Assembly (NCBI GenBank): GCA_947454355.1
Contig: CANGKR010000003.1
Location: forward strand, 1-44,165
Reading direction: 5' to 3'
Source: Comamonadaceae bacterium
Lineage (GTDB): Bacteria; Pseudomonadota; Gammaproteobacteria; Burkholderiales; Burkholderiaceae_C
Length of the DNA stretch: 44,165 nt
Below the pieces are notes generated by a model that did no database searches, was not told where the DNA came from, and saw only the letters and a list, made by a program, of their open reading frames with translations. Both the position numbers and the translations under genes were made by a program. Shown piece after piece: positions 7,980 to 16,019 of the stretch; within the stretch, counting starts at the first letter, position 1; the number at the start of each line of letters is the position of its first letter.

Positions 7980-8008
7980 TTGCGGCCCCTTTCTATCAGG
8001 AGAATTCC

Positions 8009-8959
8009 ATGCAAGATGTGTACGTTCGAGAAGTGGGTTTGCGCGATGGTCTGCAAATTCATCCGGTCTTCATGCCCACGGACACCAAGTTGGCCTGGAT
8101 CCGGGCTGAGGCTCAGGCCGGTGTGTCCGAGATCGAGGTGACTTCATACGTGCCGGCCAAAGTGGTGCCGCAATTTGTGGACGCTGAAACCGTGACAGTC
8201 GAGGCCTTGAAGATCCCCAAGTTGACCGTGTCGGCGCTGATTCCCAATTACCGGGGCGCCGAGCGCGGCATCGAGCTAGGTGCGCACAAACTCAATTTCG
8301 TGATGTCGGTCAGCAAAACCCACAATTTGAAAAACGTGCGGCGAGAACGCGAAGAATCGCTGGCCGATTTTGTCCGCATTGTCGAGTTGGTGCGTGCACA
8401 ACCTGCGGACCGCAGGCCTACCATCGTGGGCGGTTTGGCCACATCGTTTGGTTGTTCTTATGAAGGACGTGTGCCGGTGGCCGATGTCGTGAAATACGCG
8501 GTCGCATTCGCTGAAGCCGGCGCCCAGGAAATTGTGGTGCCCGACACTGTAGGCTATGCCGACCCACAACAAGTGCGTACGGTCTTTAAGGCCGTGATGG
8601 ATGCGGTGGGCCCCATTCCAGTGGCGGCGCATTTTCACGATACGCGCGGCATTGGCCTGGCCAATGTGACGGCTGCGCTCGAATGCGGTGTGCGCCGTTT
8701 TGATGCGTCTCTGGCCGGAATGGGTGGCTGTCCCTTCGCGCCCGGCGCTACCGGCAACATCGTCATGGATGACCTGTGCTTCATGCTCGAATCCATGGGG
8801 ATGAAAACAGGGGTGGACTTGGCGCAGTTGCTGGCGATTCGCGAGATGGTTCGCGAAGCCTTGCCTGACATCGAGATGCACGGCGCTTTGGCCCGTGCTG
8901 GCTTGCCTAAACACTTTGACAAACCCGGTCGCCGTCAGGTCGAGGCCGAGTTGGTTTGA
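8009..8959 (+). CDS. hydroxymethylglutaryl-CoA lyase family protein
   Basis: TIM-barrel lyase of 316 residues from the ATG at 8009, which has AGGAGA 7 bases upstream; an in-frame start further upstream has no such support. Features of HMG-CoA lyase are present: VREVGLRDGLQ at the N-terminus (metal/catalytic Asp13), HFHDTRGIGLAN with the metal-binding histidines, and Cys241 in GMGGCPFAPGATGN. The family splits 3-hydroxy-3-methylglutaryl-CoA, or near analogues, into acetyl-CoA (or propionyl-CoA) plus an oxo-acid. Fourth chemical step of the proposed pathway after activation, oxidation and hydration. The exact chain length of the substrate cannot be read from sequence. Confidence 0.92.
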   Translation: MQDVYVREVGLRDGLQIHPVFMPTDTKLAWIRAEAQAGVSEIEVTSYVPAKVVPQFVDAETVTVEALKIPKLTVSALIPNYRGAERGIELGAHKLNFVMSVSKTHNLKNVRREREESLADFVRIVELVRAQPADRRPTIVGGLATSFGCSYEGRVPVADVVKYAVAFAEAGAQEIVVPDTVGYADPQQVRTVFKAVMDAVGPIPVAAHFHDTRGIGLANVTAALECGVRRFDASLAGMGGCPFAPGATGNIVMDDLCFMLESMGMKTGVDLAQLLAIREMVREALPDIEMHGALARAGLPKHFDKPGRRQVEAELV

Positions 8960-8975
8960 CATCCGAAAGATCACC

Positions 8976-10157
8976 ATGCATTCCACTGAAGACGTCCATA
9001 TCACCTTGGGGCAGGACTTCCTCGAAATCCGCGAGAGCATTCGCAAAATTTGCGCGGGCTTTCCGGGCGCCTATTGGCGCGACCTGGAGGAGCGCGTGGC
9101 CTACCCGACCGAGTTCGTCAACGCGCTGACTGAAGCGGGCTATTTGGCCGCCTTGATCCCTGAGGAATATGGCGGCGCAGGTTTGCCCTTGCGTGCAGCG
9201 GCGGTCATCCTCGAAGAAATTCACGCAGCCGGCTGTAATGCCGGTGCATGCCATGCTCAGATGTACATCATGGGCACCCTGCTGCGACACGGTTCGCCCG
9301 CGCAAAAAGCGCAGTACCTCCCGCAAATCGCTTCGGGTGCCTTGCGCTTGCAGGCCTTTGGCGTGACCGAGCCCACCTCGGGCACCGACACCACCAAACT
9401 CAAGACCCGTGCGGTCCGTCAAGGTGATCACTACGTCGTGCACGGTCAAAAAGTCTGGACCTCACGCGCCTTGCACTCCGACATGATGCTTTTGCTGGCG
9501 CGCACCACGCCGCTGGATCAGGTCAGTAAAAAAACCGAAGGCCTGTCGGTGTTTTTGGTCGATATCCGCGAAGCCTTAGGCCATGGCCTGACGATCAAGC
9601 CCATCAAGGCCATGATCAACCACCATGCGACGGAAGTCTTTTTCGATGGCATGAAAGTGCCCGCTGCCAACCTCATTGGTGAAGAGGGTAAAGGCTTCAA
9701 ATACATCCTGGACGGCATGAATGCCGAGCGCATTTTGGTGTCTTCAGAGTCGATTGGCGATGCCCGCTGGTTCGTCAAAACCGCAGTCAACTACGCCAAG
9801 GAGCGTGTGGTGTTCGACCGGCCGATCGGACAGAACCAGGCGATTGCATTTCCGATTGCCCGTGCACACGCCGAGACCGAAGCCGCCGATTTGCTGTTGC
9901 GCAAAGCCAGCGCTTTGTTTGCAGCAGGACAAGCCTGCGCCCCAGAGGTCAACATGGCCAAGCTGTTGGCCTCCGAAGCTGCTTGGCACGCCGCCGAAGC
10001 CTGCTTGCAAACCCACGGTGGATTTGGTTATGCCCGCGAATACGACGTAGAGCGTAAATGGCGCGAAACCCGCTTGATGCAGATCGCCCCCATCTCCACC
10101 AACCTGGTGCTGTCTTACGTGGCCGAGCATGTGCTGGGCCTGCCCCGTTCATTCTGA
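8976..10157 (+). CDS. acyl-CoA dehydrogenase
   Basis: FAD enzyme of 394 residues from the ATG at 8976, 16 bases after the lyase stop; longer in-frame starts lie inside the lyase gene and add unrelated sequence. Visible motifs: FGVTEPTSGTDTT (FAD/substrate), YVVHGQKVWTSRA, RPIGQNQAIAFPIA and LQTHGGFGYAREYDVER. The usual catalytic Glu in the C-terminal YEGT loop is absent (QIAPISTN instead). Glu251 in MNAERILV aligns with the alternative base used by isovaleryl-CoA and long-chain acyl-CoA dehydrogenases. That would fit a branched substrate, so it probably introduces the 2,3 double bond for the enoyl-CoA hydratase of this operon. Confidence 0.92.
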   Translation: MHSTEDVHITLGQDFLEIRESIRKICAGFPGAYWRDLEERVAYPTEFVNALTEAGYLAALIPEEYGGAGLPLRAAAVILEEIHAAGCNAGACHAQMYIMGTLLRHGSPAQKAQYLPQIASGALRLQAFGVTEPTSGTDTTKLKTRAVRQGDHYVVHGQKVWTSRALHSDMMLLLARTTPLDQVSKKTEGLSVFLVDIREALGHGLTIKPIKAMINHHATEVFFDGMKVPAANLIGEEGKGFKYILDGMNAERILVSSESIGDARWFVKTAVNYAKERVVFDRPIGQNQAIAFPIARAHAETEAADLLLRKASALFAAGQACAPEVNMAKLLASEAAWHAAEACLQTHGGFGYAREYDVERKWRETRLMQIAPISTNLVLSYVAEHVLGLPRSF

Positions 10158-10169
10158 AAGGTACAGGCC

Positions 10170-11522
10170 ATGACCGGTTTGACCGCTGCGCTGGCTCAAT
10201 TTGCGAGCCAGCCGAATTTTGCCCCCTTGCCCGCACGCGCGGTCGAGATCGTGCAGTCGGGATTCATCGACACCATCGGCACCATGCTGGCGGGTCGTGA
10301 AGAGCCCGTTGTGCGCATCGCGCTGTCGATGGTCGCTGACAAGCAATCCACCGTGCGTGAAGCCTCCCTGCTCTTGGGCCCAGCGCTAGCCAGTGCCAGC
10401 GATGCGGCTTTGGTCAATGCCACAGCAGGACATGCCCTGGATTTTGACGACGTGGCCTTGGGTGGTCACCCCAGCACGGTGTTGGTGCCGGCAGTGCTGG
10501 CGGCCGGTCAGCATGTGGGAGCCACGGGTGATCAGGTCTTGCGAGCATATTTGATCGGTTACGAAGTCTGGGCTGAGTTGTTTGTGCGTGAAAAAGACGC
10601 GTATCACCTCAAAGGCTGGCACCCCACCGCCGTCTTGGGCACCGTGGGCGCCAGCGCAGCTGTGGCCCATCTTTATGGCATGTCAGCAGCGCAGTGTCAG
10701 CATGTGATCGCCTTGGCCGCCAGCATGTCCAGTGGCTTGGTGGCCAATTTCGGCACCATGACCAAACCCCTGCATGCCGGGCGCGCTGCCGCCTGCGCCA
10801 TCGAAGCTGTGCGTTGGGTGCACAAAGGTCTGACCGCCGCCCCCGATGCCTTAGAGCATGCGGCCGGTTACCTCTCGGCCTTGTCACCACATGGTGAGGT
10901 GGACCGCACATCAGCGGTGGGTGATTTGGGTCAGCGTTTTCGGATTCTGGATTCGGGCTTATCGATCAAAAAATACCCAACCTGTTACGCCACCCACCGT
11001 GTGATCGATGGCGTGTTGGACCTGTGTGCCCAGCACCGCGTTCGTTTGCAGGACGTAGCCGAGGTGCATACCCACATTGGTTTTGCGCAAGCCTCGATGC
11101 TGCGCAACCACCAGCCGCAAACTGGCTTGGAAGCTAAGTTCAGCATGGAGTTTGCCGTGGCGGCTTCTCTGGTGCGCGGCAAGGTGGGCTTGACCGAATT
11201 GAACGACGACTTTGTGCAGGAAGCTGCGGTCAAAGACACCATGAGCAAAGTCAAAATCAGCACAGTGGATACACAGTGCAGCATCGAGCCGGTGTTTGCC
11301 ATGCACGATCGCGTGCAGCTGCAATTGCACAACGGCACGCTGCTCGATTCGGGCGACATCCGCTTTGCTCGAGGCAATGCCATGCTGCCCTTGCGTGATG
11401 CCGACTTGCAAGCCAAGTTCATGGACTGTGTGCAAGGCGCCCCCTTGGATGGCGCGTTACTGTTCAGTCAACTCTCACACCTGTCGGCTCAAGCCGATGT
11501 GCGTTTTGCCCCCAACCATTGA
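10170..11522 (+). CDS. MmgE/PrpD family protein
   Basis: Protein of 450 residues of the family that holds 2-methylcitrate dehydratase (PrpD), cis-aconitate decarboxylase and many uncharacterised members acting on polycarboxylates. Diagnostic blocks: FIDTIGTMLAGREEPVV, NATAGHALDFDDVALGGHPS (about 86-105), GWHPTAVLGTVGASAAVA, KPLHAGRAAACAIEA and KKYPTCYATHRVIDG. It starts 12 bases after the acyl-CoA dehydrogenase stop with AAGG upstream, inside the operon. It may dehydrate, isomerise or decarboxylate the branched acid before CoA activation. No prpB or prpC is nearby, so a plain methylcitrate cycle is unlikely. Confidence 0.92.
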   Translation: MTGLTAALAQFASQPNFAPLPARAVEIVQSGFIDTIGTMLAGREEPVVRIALSMVADKQSTVREASLLLGPALASASDAALVNATAGHALDFDDVALGGHPSTVLVPAVLAAGQHVGATGDQVLRAYLIGYEVWAELFVREKDAYHLKGWHPTAVLGTVGASAAVAHLYGMSAAQCQHVIALAASMSSGLVANFGTMTKPLHAGRAAACAIEAVRWVHKGLTAAPDALEHAAGYLSALSPHGEVDRTSAVGDLGQRFRILDSGLSIKKYPTCYATHRVIDGVLDLCAQHRVRLQDVAEVHTHIGFAQASMLRNHQPQTGLEAKFSMEFAVAASLVRGKVGLTELNDDFVQEAAVKDTMSKVKISTVDTQCSIEPVFAMHDRVQLQLHNGTLLDSGDIRFARGNAMLPLRDADLQAKFMDCVQGAPLDGALLFSQLSHLSAQADVRFAPNH

Positions 11523-11535
11523 AACAGGAGAAATT

Positions 11536-12498
11536 ATGAAAAAAATCCTTACGGCTTTATTGCTCGGCTGTGTGACTTGGGTCAGTCTGGCGCAAAGTGC
11601 CTATCCCACCAAGCCGGTCAAGGTCATCGTGCCTTTTCCGGTGGGACAAGCCACCGATGTGATCGCCCGAATCTTGTCTCAGGAATTCACAGAGACGCTG
11701 GGGCAAAGTTTTTATATAGACAACAAAGGGGGCGCTGCAGCCATTGTGGGCATGGAGGCAGCGAAAGCCTCTGCTCCTGATGGGTATTCGCTGCTCATGG
11801 CCTCCAGTGGCCCCTTGACCATCAACCCGGCTTTATATTCAAAATTGACCTACGACACCTTGCGCGACTTCCAGCCCATCGGCACCGCGGTGATCGTGCC
11901 GCAGTTCTTGGTCGTCAACAAAGACTTCCCGGCCAACAACCTCAAGGAGTTGATTGCCTACGTCAAGCAAAACCCCGGCAAGACCAATTACGGCTCAGGT
12001 GGCAGCGGCTTGACCAACCACTTGACCATGGAAATGCTCAAAAGCCAGACCGGCATGCAAATCACCCATGTGCCCTACAAAGGTGCCGCCGCGGCATTGA
12101 CAGGTTTGATTGGGGGCGAGATCAACATGATGTTCGAGTCCGGTCCGCCCGTCATCCCGCACATCAAAAGCGGCAAACTGAAAGTCATTGCCGTGGGCAG
12201 CAAAAAACGCTCAGTGTCCATGCCTGACGTGCTGACTGTGGCTGAAGCCGGCGTGCCCGGTTTTGCCGCGCAGACCTGGGCAGCCTTGTTGGCACCTGCG
12301 CAAACCCCTAAGGCCATCATCACCAAGATGAATGCGGAGTTGAATCTGGCTTTGCAAAAGCCCGCCATCAAAGAACGCTTGATGACCTTGGGTGCCGAAA
12401 CCTTTGAGGGCACGCCCGAGCAGGCAGTGGAGCACATTAAGTTTGAATTGGCCAATTGGGCAGCCGCTGTCAAAGCTTCTGGCGCCAAAGCCGATTGA
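11536..12498 (+). CDS. TctC/Bug family periplasmic solute-binding protein
   Basis: Binding protein of 320 residues from the ATG at 11536, which has CAGGAGAAATT upstream; in-frame extension into the MmgE/PrpD gene is spurious. A signal peptide ends near SLAQS. Family blocks: YPTKPVKVIVPFPVGQATDV, APDGYSLLMASSG and HVPYKGAAAALTGLIGGEI. The usual PPGG of the ligand loop is PVGQ here, a possible ligand-specificity change. It sits 13 bases after the MmgE/PrpD gene and 8 before the ligase gene, so it should capture the acid used by this operon. Orphan: no TctA/TctB. Confidence 0.92.
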   Translation: MKKILTALLLGCVTWVSLAQSAYPTKPVKVIVPFPVGQATDVIARILSQEFTETLGQSFYIDNKGGAAAIVGMEAAKASAPDGYSLLMASSGPLTINPALYSKLTYDTLRDFQPIGTAVIVPQFLVVNKDFPANNLKELIAYVKQNPGKTNYGSGGSGLTNHLTMEMLKSQTGMQITHVPYKGAAAALTGLIGGEINMMFESGPPVIPHIKSGKLKVIAVGSKKRSVSMPDVLTVAEAGVPGFAAQTWAALLAPAQTPKAIITKMNAELNLALQKPAIKERLMTLGAETFEGTPEQAVEHIKFELANWAAAVKASGAKAD

Positions 12499-12506
12499 GC
12501 GAATCC

Positions 12507-14057
12507 ATGACCACGGTCGCTTGGTCAGACCAATTGCAGGTCTTAGCGGCCCGCATGGGTCAGCACGTAGCCGTCAGTGATGGGCAAGGCCAGCAGCTGA
12601 GCTATCGACAACTGAATCAGCTAGCACATCAGCTGGCCCATGCTCTGTTAAAGCGCAGGCTGACATCGGGTCAAGCGATTGGTGTGTGGTTGCCTAATTC
12701 TCTGGATGCTGTGTGTTGTGCTTATGGCATTCGTTTGATGGGCGCAGCGGAGACGCCTTTGTCCTGGTCCCTTACCGATGACGAGCTCTCCTGGTGTAGC
12801 GGTCTGGCGCAAGTGCAGTGTGTGATTACCCGCGCCGACCGAGCAGATCGGGTACGAGCTTGCGGTCGGGTACCGGTCCTGGTGGATGAGTTGCTGGGGC
12901 TGGAGATGTCATGGGGCCCGTCAGCGACTGCGAGTGAATTCCGGGTTCCCGCTTTACCACCGGTGAACAGCGCCCATACGGGTCGCATCCTCTTCACCTC
13001 AGGCACCACCGGTAAACCCAAGGGTGTCATTTACACCCACGGTGCGCGTTGGATCGGCGAGCAAATGCTCAAAGCAGCAATGCCCATGGTGCCCAGCGTG
13101 GACGATACTTTGTTGCTCATGACCCCCTTTGTGCATGGCGCTTCGCTCTTGACCTTTGCATGGTGTGATCTCGGCGGTCAGGTGTTGTTGCATGACGGTG
13201 TGGACATGGCACGGATCGAGCCGCTCTTGCAGCAGGGTGATGTGCAAGCTGTATTTGCACCGCCCACAGTGTTGGCCAAAATCACTCAAGCCATGGCGGG
13301 CCAGCGGGTGGAGGGCGTGCGCTGCGTGTTCACGGGCACGCAGGCCATGACCGCGAATCTCTACCAGGCGACCAGTGCGTTGTTCGGCCCGGTGGTTCGC
13401 ATCACTTACGGTAAATCAGAATGCGTCAACCCCATCACTGTGTTGAGTCCATCGCAAACCCATGAGTACTTCACCCAAGCCTATCAGGCACCGGGCGCTT
13501 GTGTGGGTTGGCCCGTGCCCGGGGTGGAACTGCGCATCCAAGCGCCACAGGACAACGCTGAGGACGATCAAGGCGAGGTGTATTTGCGTGCACCTCAGTT
13601 GTGTGCAGGGTTGATCTACCCCGATGGGATGGTGGGTCATGAAGACGGTTGGCATGCCACCGGAGACCTGGGTTATTTTGATGAAGCTGGCCGCTTGGTC
13701 CTGACAGGCCGCGTGGCCGATGTGATCAAGACCGGTGGCTACCGCGTCAATCCCGACGAAATCGAAGCCTTGCAGTCAGGCGGTAGTTTGTACAGTGCCT
13801 TGTGCGTGACCTCTGTACCGTCTGATTATTGGGGAGAGGTGATCATTGCCGTGGCGCAAGATGTGCAGCCCGGATGGGCAGACGAGGCACGCGAACGCGT
13901 GGCCGCCTTGTCCAAATACAAACAACCCCGTGTGTATGTGAGTTTGCCCAGCTTACCCCGCACTGCCCAAGGTAAAGTGAGTCGTCGCCAAGTGGCTCAA
14001 GCTGTCTTACAAAGCCACCAATGGGTGGACGGACCTTACCCGACGATGTTGCCCTAA
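12507..14057 (+). CDS. AMP-forming acyl-CoA synthetase/ligase (ANL family)
   Basis: ANL enzyme of 516 residues that would adenylate a carboxylic acid and join it to CoA. Motifs: phosphate loop LFTSGTTGKPKG (about 162-173), YGKSEC in the A5 position (usual YGxTE has Ser for Thr), GWHATGDLGYFDEAGRLVLTGR (A7/A8 hinge), and catalytic Lys490 in AQGKVSRR. The start at 12507 follows the TctC stop by 8 bases; upstream in-frame codons lie inside TctC. Last gene of the rightward operon. Having both a CoA-transferase and an ATP-dependent ligase suggests either two acids, or a primer activation that the transferase then spreads to new substrate. Confidence 0.92.
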   Translation: MTTVAWSDQLQVLAARMGQHVAVSDGQGQQLSYRQLNQLAHQLAHALLKRRLTSGQAIGVWLPNSLDAVCCAYGIRLMGAAETPLSWSLTDDELSWCSGLAQVQCVITRADRADRVRACGRVPVLVDELLGLEMSWGPSATASEFRVPALPPVNSAHTGRILFTSGTTGKPKGVIYTHGARWIGEQMLKAAMPMVPSVDDTLLLMTPFVHGASLLTFAWCDLGGQVLLHDGVDMARIEPLLQQGDVQAVFAPPTVLAKITQAMAGQRVEGVRCVFTGTQAMTANLYQATSALFGPVVRITYGKSECVNPITVLSPSQTHEYFTQAYQAPGACVGWPVPGVELRIQAPQDNAEDDQGEVYLRAPQLCAGLIYPDGMVGHEDGWHATGDLGYFDEAGRLVLTGRVADVIKTGGYRVNPDEIEALQSGGSLYSALCVTSVPSDYWGEVIIAVAQDVQPGWADEARERVAALSKYKQPRVYVSLPSLPRTAQGKVSRRQVAQAVLQSHQWVDGPYPTMLP

Positions 14058-14086
14058 GCCAGTGTCATTGAACCGGCGCGCAAGGT

Positions 14087-15889
14087 TCAGGTCAAGGCCG
14101 CATCGGCATAGTTGCCTGGAAGCGGCCGAGAGGATGAGTTCTGCGGAAATCCTTGTGCAATGACTTGACTCAAACGCTGCAGCACCGAAACGCCCCCAGT
14201 GGCGGCTACTTTTTCTGGTGTCAGGATCGAGGCATCCGAACTTGCAATGTGGACGGCCAAGTTCAATTCGCCTGAGCCAGCATGCAATTGCTGGAGTTGT
14301 TGGTCCACTTCAGCATTGCGTTGCTTCAACGCGAGCAGACGTTCATGCAGACTGACTGTGTTGTCATTGCTCTGGGAGCCTGGCAACCGGTTTTGGAGCC
14401 GGTTCTTTTGCATGGCACGTTCACGGAAAGAAATCTCACCACGCGCCATGGTGGTCAGCCCACCTTTGCCGGCCATCTCATTGAGGTTCATGTCTGAATT
14501 GGCGCCGCTTTGGAATTCCGACTCCAGACCCATACGTTCACTCTGAGCCGCAAGCTCTTGAGGATTGTGTCCAATACCCCATTCCCTGGAGGCGCTGGCG
14601 AGCTCGCTGTGATCTGAATCGTTCAAACGTTGAATGTTGGTATTCAAGTTCAATGAACTGTCAACATACTGAATATTCTGATCCAGGTGCTGTTGACCAT
14701 CCACAAATTGGATGTTTTCTGACTGATGCTTTTGGCTGTTCACAAATTGGATGTTGTCTTCCACTGCAGCCGAGCCGGCACTGACTTTTTGGATGTTTTG
14801 ACGGTTGTTGGCGTTGTCCGTCATGGTGTGGACATTGTCTTGGCCCCCCGCGTTCTGTGTGACACTGGTGATGTTGTCTTCCAAAGTCCTGTGGATGACG
14901 CTGCCGATTTGCTCACCTTCGCCGGCATGCGCGGCATTGAATGCCGCTTGACTGGCCTGGTATTGGGAAGAACGAAAGACATGGGCTGCCGAACTGTCTG
15001 CAAAGTCGGCCAAGTTGAAAGACTTCACATTTTTGATGTGCAGAGTCTCATAGTAGCTGCGGAATGTTTTTTCGCTGTAGCCCAAAGCCGTCAGCATACC
15101 TGAGAACAGTTTTTTCTCGGCTGCATCAACGACACCATCAGACAGCAGGGTGTCGCACACATTGGTGAGAATCATCAATTTGACATCGGCATTCAGCGTG
15201 GGTGCAATGTCTTTCAAGAATTGTCCGCTTTTGACCTTAACCACATATTTCAGCGCCACCGACTGCAGACCATCGAATTCACCGATGGCCGCTTGCAAGC
15301 GGCCAATTTCTTCGGTGCCGATGTTGCCGTCTGCAGCCATCATGTACACAATGCAAGCGGCCATTGCCAGATGGTTGCTGAAAGGTCCTTTGCCTTGAGG
15401 ATGCATCGCAGCGGCGAGGTTGTAGCGACCCAGTACCGACTTGTTGTTCTTGATTTGAATTGTTTTCAAGTGGGAATCGAAAGTGGCTTCGTCAAAGCCG
15501 AAGGCCTCGCAGAATCTCGAAAACAAAATCAGTTCGGCGTCATCAGCCTGGCCATCTGCCAAAAAGCTGTCGCAGACGTTGGTCAAAATACACAATTTGT
15601 CCAAACTGCTCAGGCTGTCTGCGGCCTCTTTCAAAAATGTGTCCAGTGGCACTGACTGCACGTAACTGGCGGCGCAAGCGAGTAACTCATCGTTGCCACC
15701 CAACACCGATTGCAGTTGACTGCTCTCAGAGTCTTTGATGACGCCGTCAGATGTCATCATGTACATCAGGGCTGCAGCCAAAACCAAAGAAGGCGTCAAA
15801 TCCATGTGTTCAAAATGGATCTGAGTCGACAAGTCCTTGTCGCCTTTGAATTGATTCAGAATTTGAAGGTGTGTGGTGTTGGAGGTCAT
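14087..15889 (-). CDS. uncharacterised protein with two TerB-like domains and seven NIQ-type repeats
   Basis: About 600 residues, not recognised as a named family. Residues about 34-147 and 173-287 are related helical domains (compare LCILTNVCDSFLADGQ with LMILTNVCDTLLSDGV and LMYMMTSDGVI with IVYMMAADGNI), each resembling the acidic, metal-binding TerB/DUF533 fold. Residues 338-424 hold seven degenerate 13-17-residue repeats centred on D-N-I-Q-x-V. The C-terminal third is polar, with a coiled-coil-like stretch (LHERLLALKQRNAEVDQQLQ). No signal peptide or membrane segment. Start unsure: ATG at 15889 has GAGG too close; a GTG at 15910 adds 7 residues. It lies downstream of the two-component pair in the same direction, 130 bases away with a long inverted repeat between. 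Possibly a stress or scaffold protein controlled by that TCS. Confidence 0.75.
   Translation of the reverse strand: MTSNTTHLQILNQFKGDKDLSTQIHFEHMDLTPSLVLAAALMYMMTSDGVIKDSESSQLQSVLGGNDELLACAASYVQSVPLDTFLKEAADSLSSLDKLCILTNVCDSFLADGQADDAELILFSRFCEAFGFDEATFDSHLKTIQIKNNKSVLGRYNLAAAMHPQGKGPFSNHLAMAACIVYMMAADGNIGTEEIGRLQAAIGEFDGLQSVALKYVVKVKSGQFLKDIAPTLNADVKLMILTNVCDTLLSDGVVDAAEKKLFSGMLTALGYSEKTFRSYYETLHIKNVKSFNLADFADSSAAHVFRSSQYQASQAAFNAAHAGEGEQIGSVIHRTLEDNITSVTQNAGGQDNVHTMTDNANNRQNIQKVSAGSAAVEDNIQFVNSQKHQSENIQFVDGQQHLDQNIQYVDSSLNLNTNIQRLNDSDHSELASASREWGIGHNPQELAAQSERMGLESEFQSGANSDMNLNEMAGKGGLTTMARGEISFRERAMQKNRLQNRLPGSQSNDNTVSLHERLLALKQRNAEVDQQLQQLHAGSGELNLAVHIASSDASILTPEKVAATGGVSVLQRLSQVIAQGFPQNSSSRPLPGNYADAALT
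14618..14881 (-). repeat. coding repeat: about seven copies of a 13-17-residue NIQ unit
   Basis: Successive units begin DNITSV, DNVHTM, QNIQKV, DNIQFV, ENIQFV, QNIQYV and TNIQRL, each followed by a polar Asn/Gln/Ser-rich spacer. At DNA level, CACAAATTGGATGTT occurs twice (near 14702 and 14739, plus-strand reading), so at least two units are recent copies. Regular I-x-V spacing suggests a small solenoid or beta-roll, or a binding array; this is inference. Confidence 0.8.
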
Positions 15890-15944
15890 GTCCTCAAGGT
15901 AACCAAACACAGCCCGTTAGAGAGTGACGTTCATGTCATGTGAG

Positions 15945-15992
15945 CTCATTTTAGAAAAATGTCATTCTCCTACGGAGCTTTTCAAAAATGAG
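15945..15992. promoter_or_regulatory. long interrupted inverted repeat upstream of the TerB-repeat gene
   Basis: CTCATTTT (15945-15952) pairs with AAAATGAG (15985-15992); after one unpaired base on each side a further A/T-rich 5-bp block pairs, and inside lies a small CTCC/GGAG hairpin. The total span is 48 bases, centred about 80 bases before the TerB-like gene. There is no T tract on either strand, so it is not a simple terminator. It could be an operator for a dimeric regulator or an mRNA leader structure. Confidence 0.45.
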
Positions 15993-16019
15993 ATTCTGCC
16001 CATCCATCTGTTAAAGCCG

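Noticed and set aside
8895-8975. Upstream start for the acyl-CoA dehydrogenase
   Set aside because: The 27 extra codons lie mainly in the lyase gene; the family N-terminus begins at the 8976 ATG.
14070-14088. GAACC/GGTTC inverted repeat between the ligase and TerB-like genes
   Set aside because: Only 5 bp with an 9-base loop and no T tract on either strand; too weak to call a terminator.
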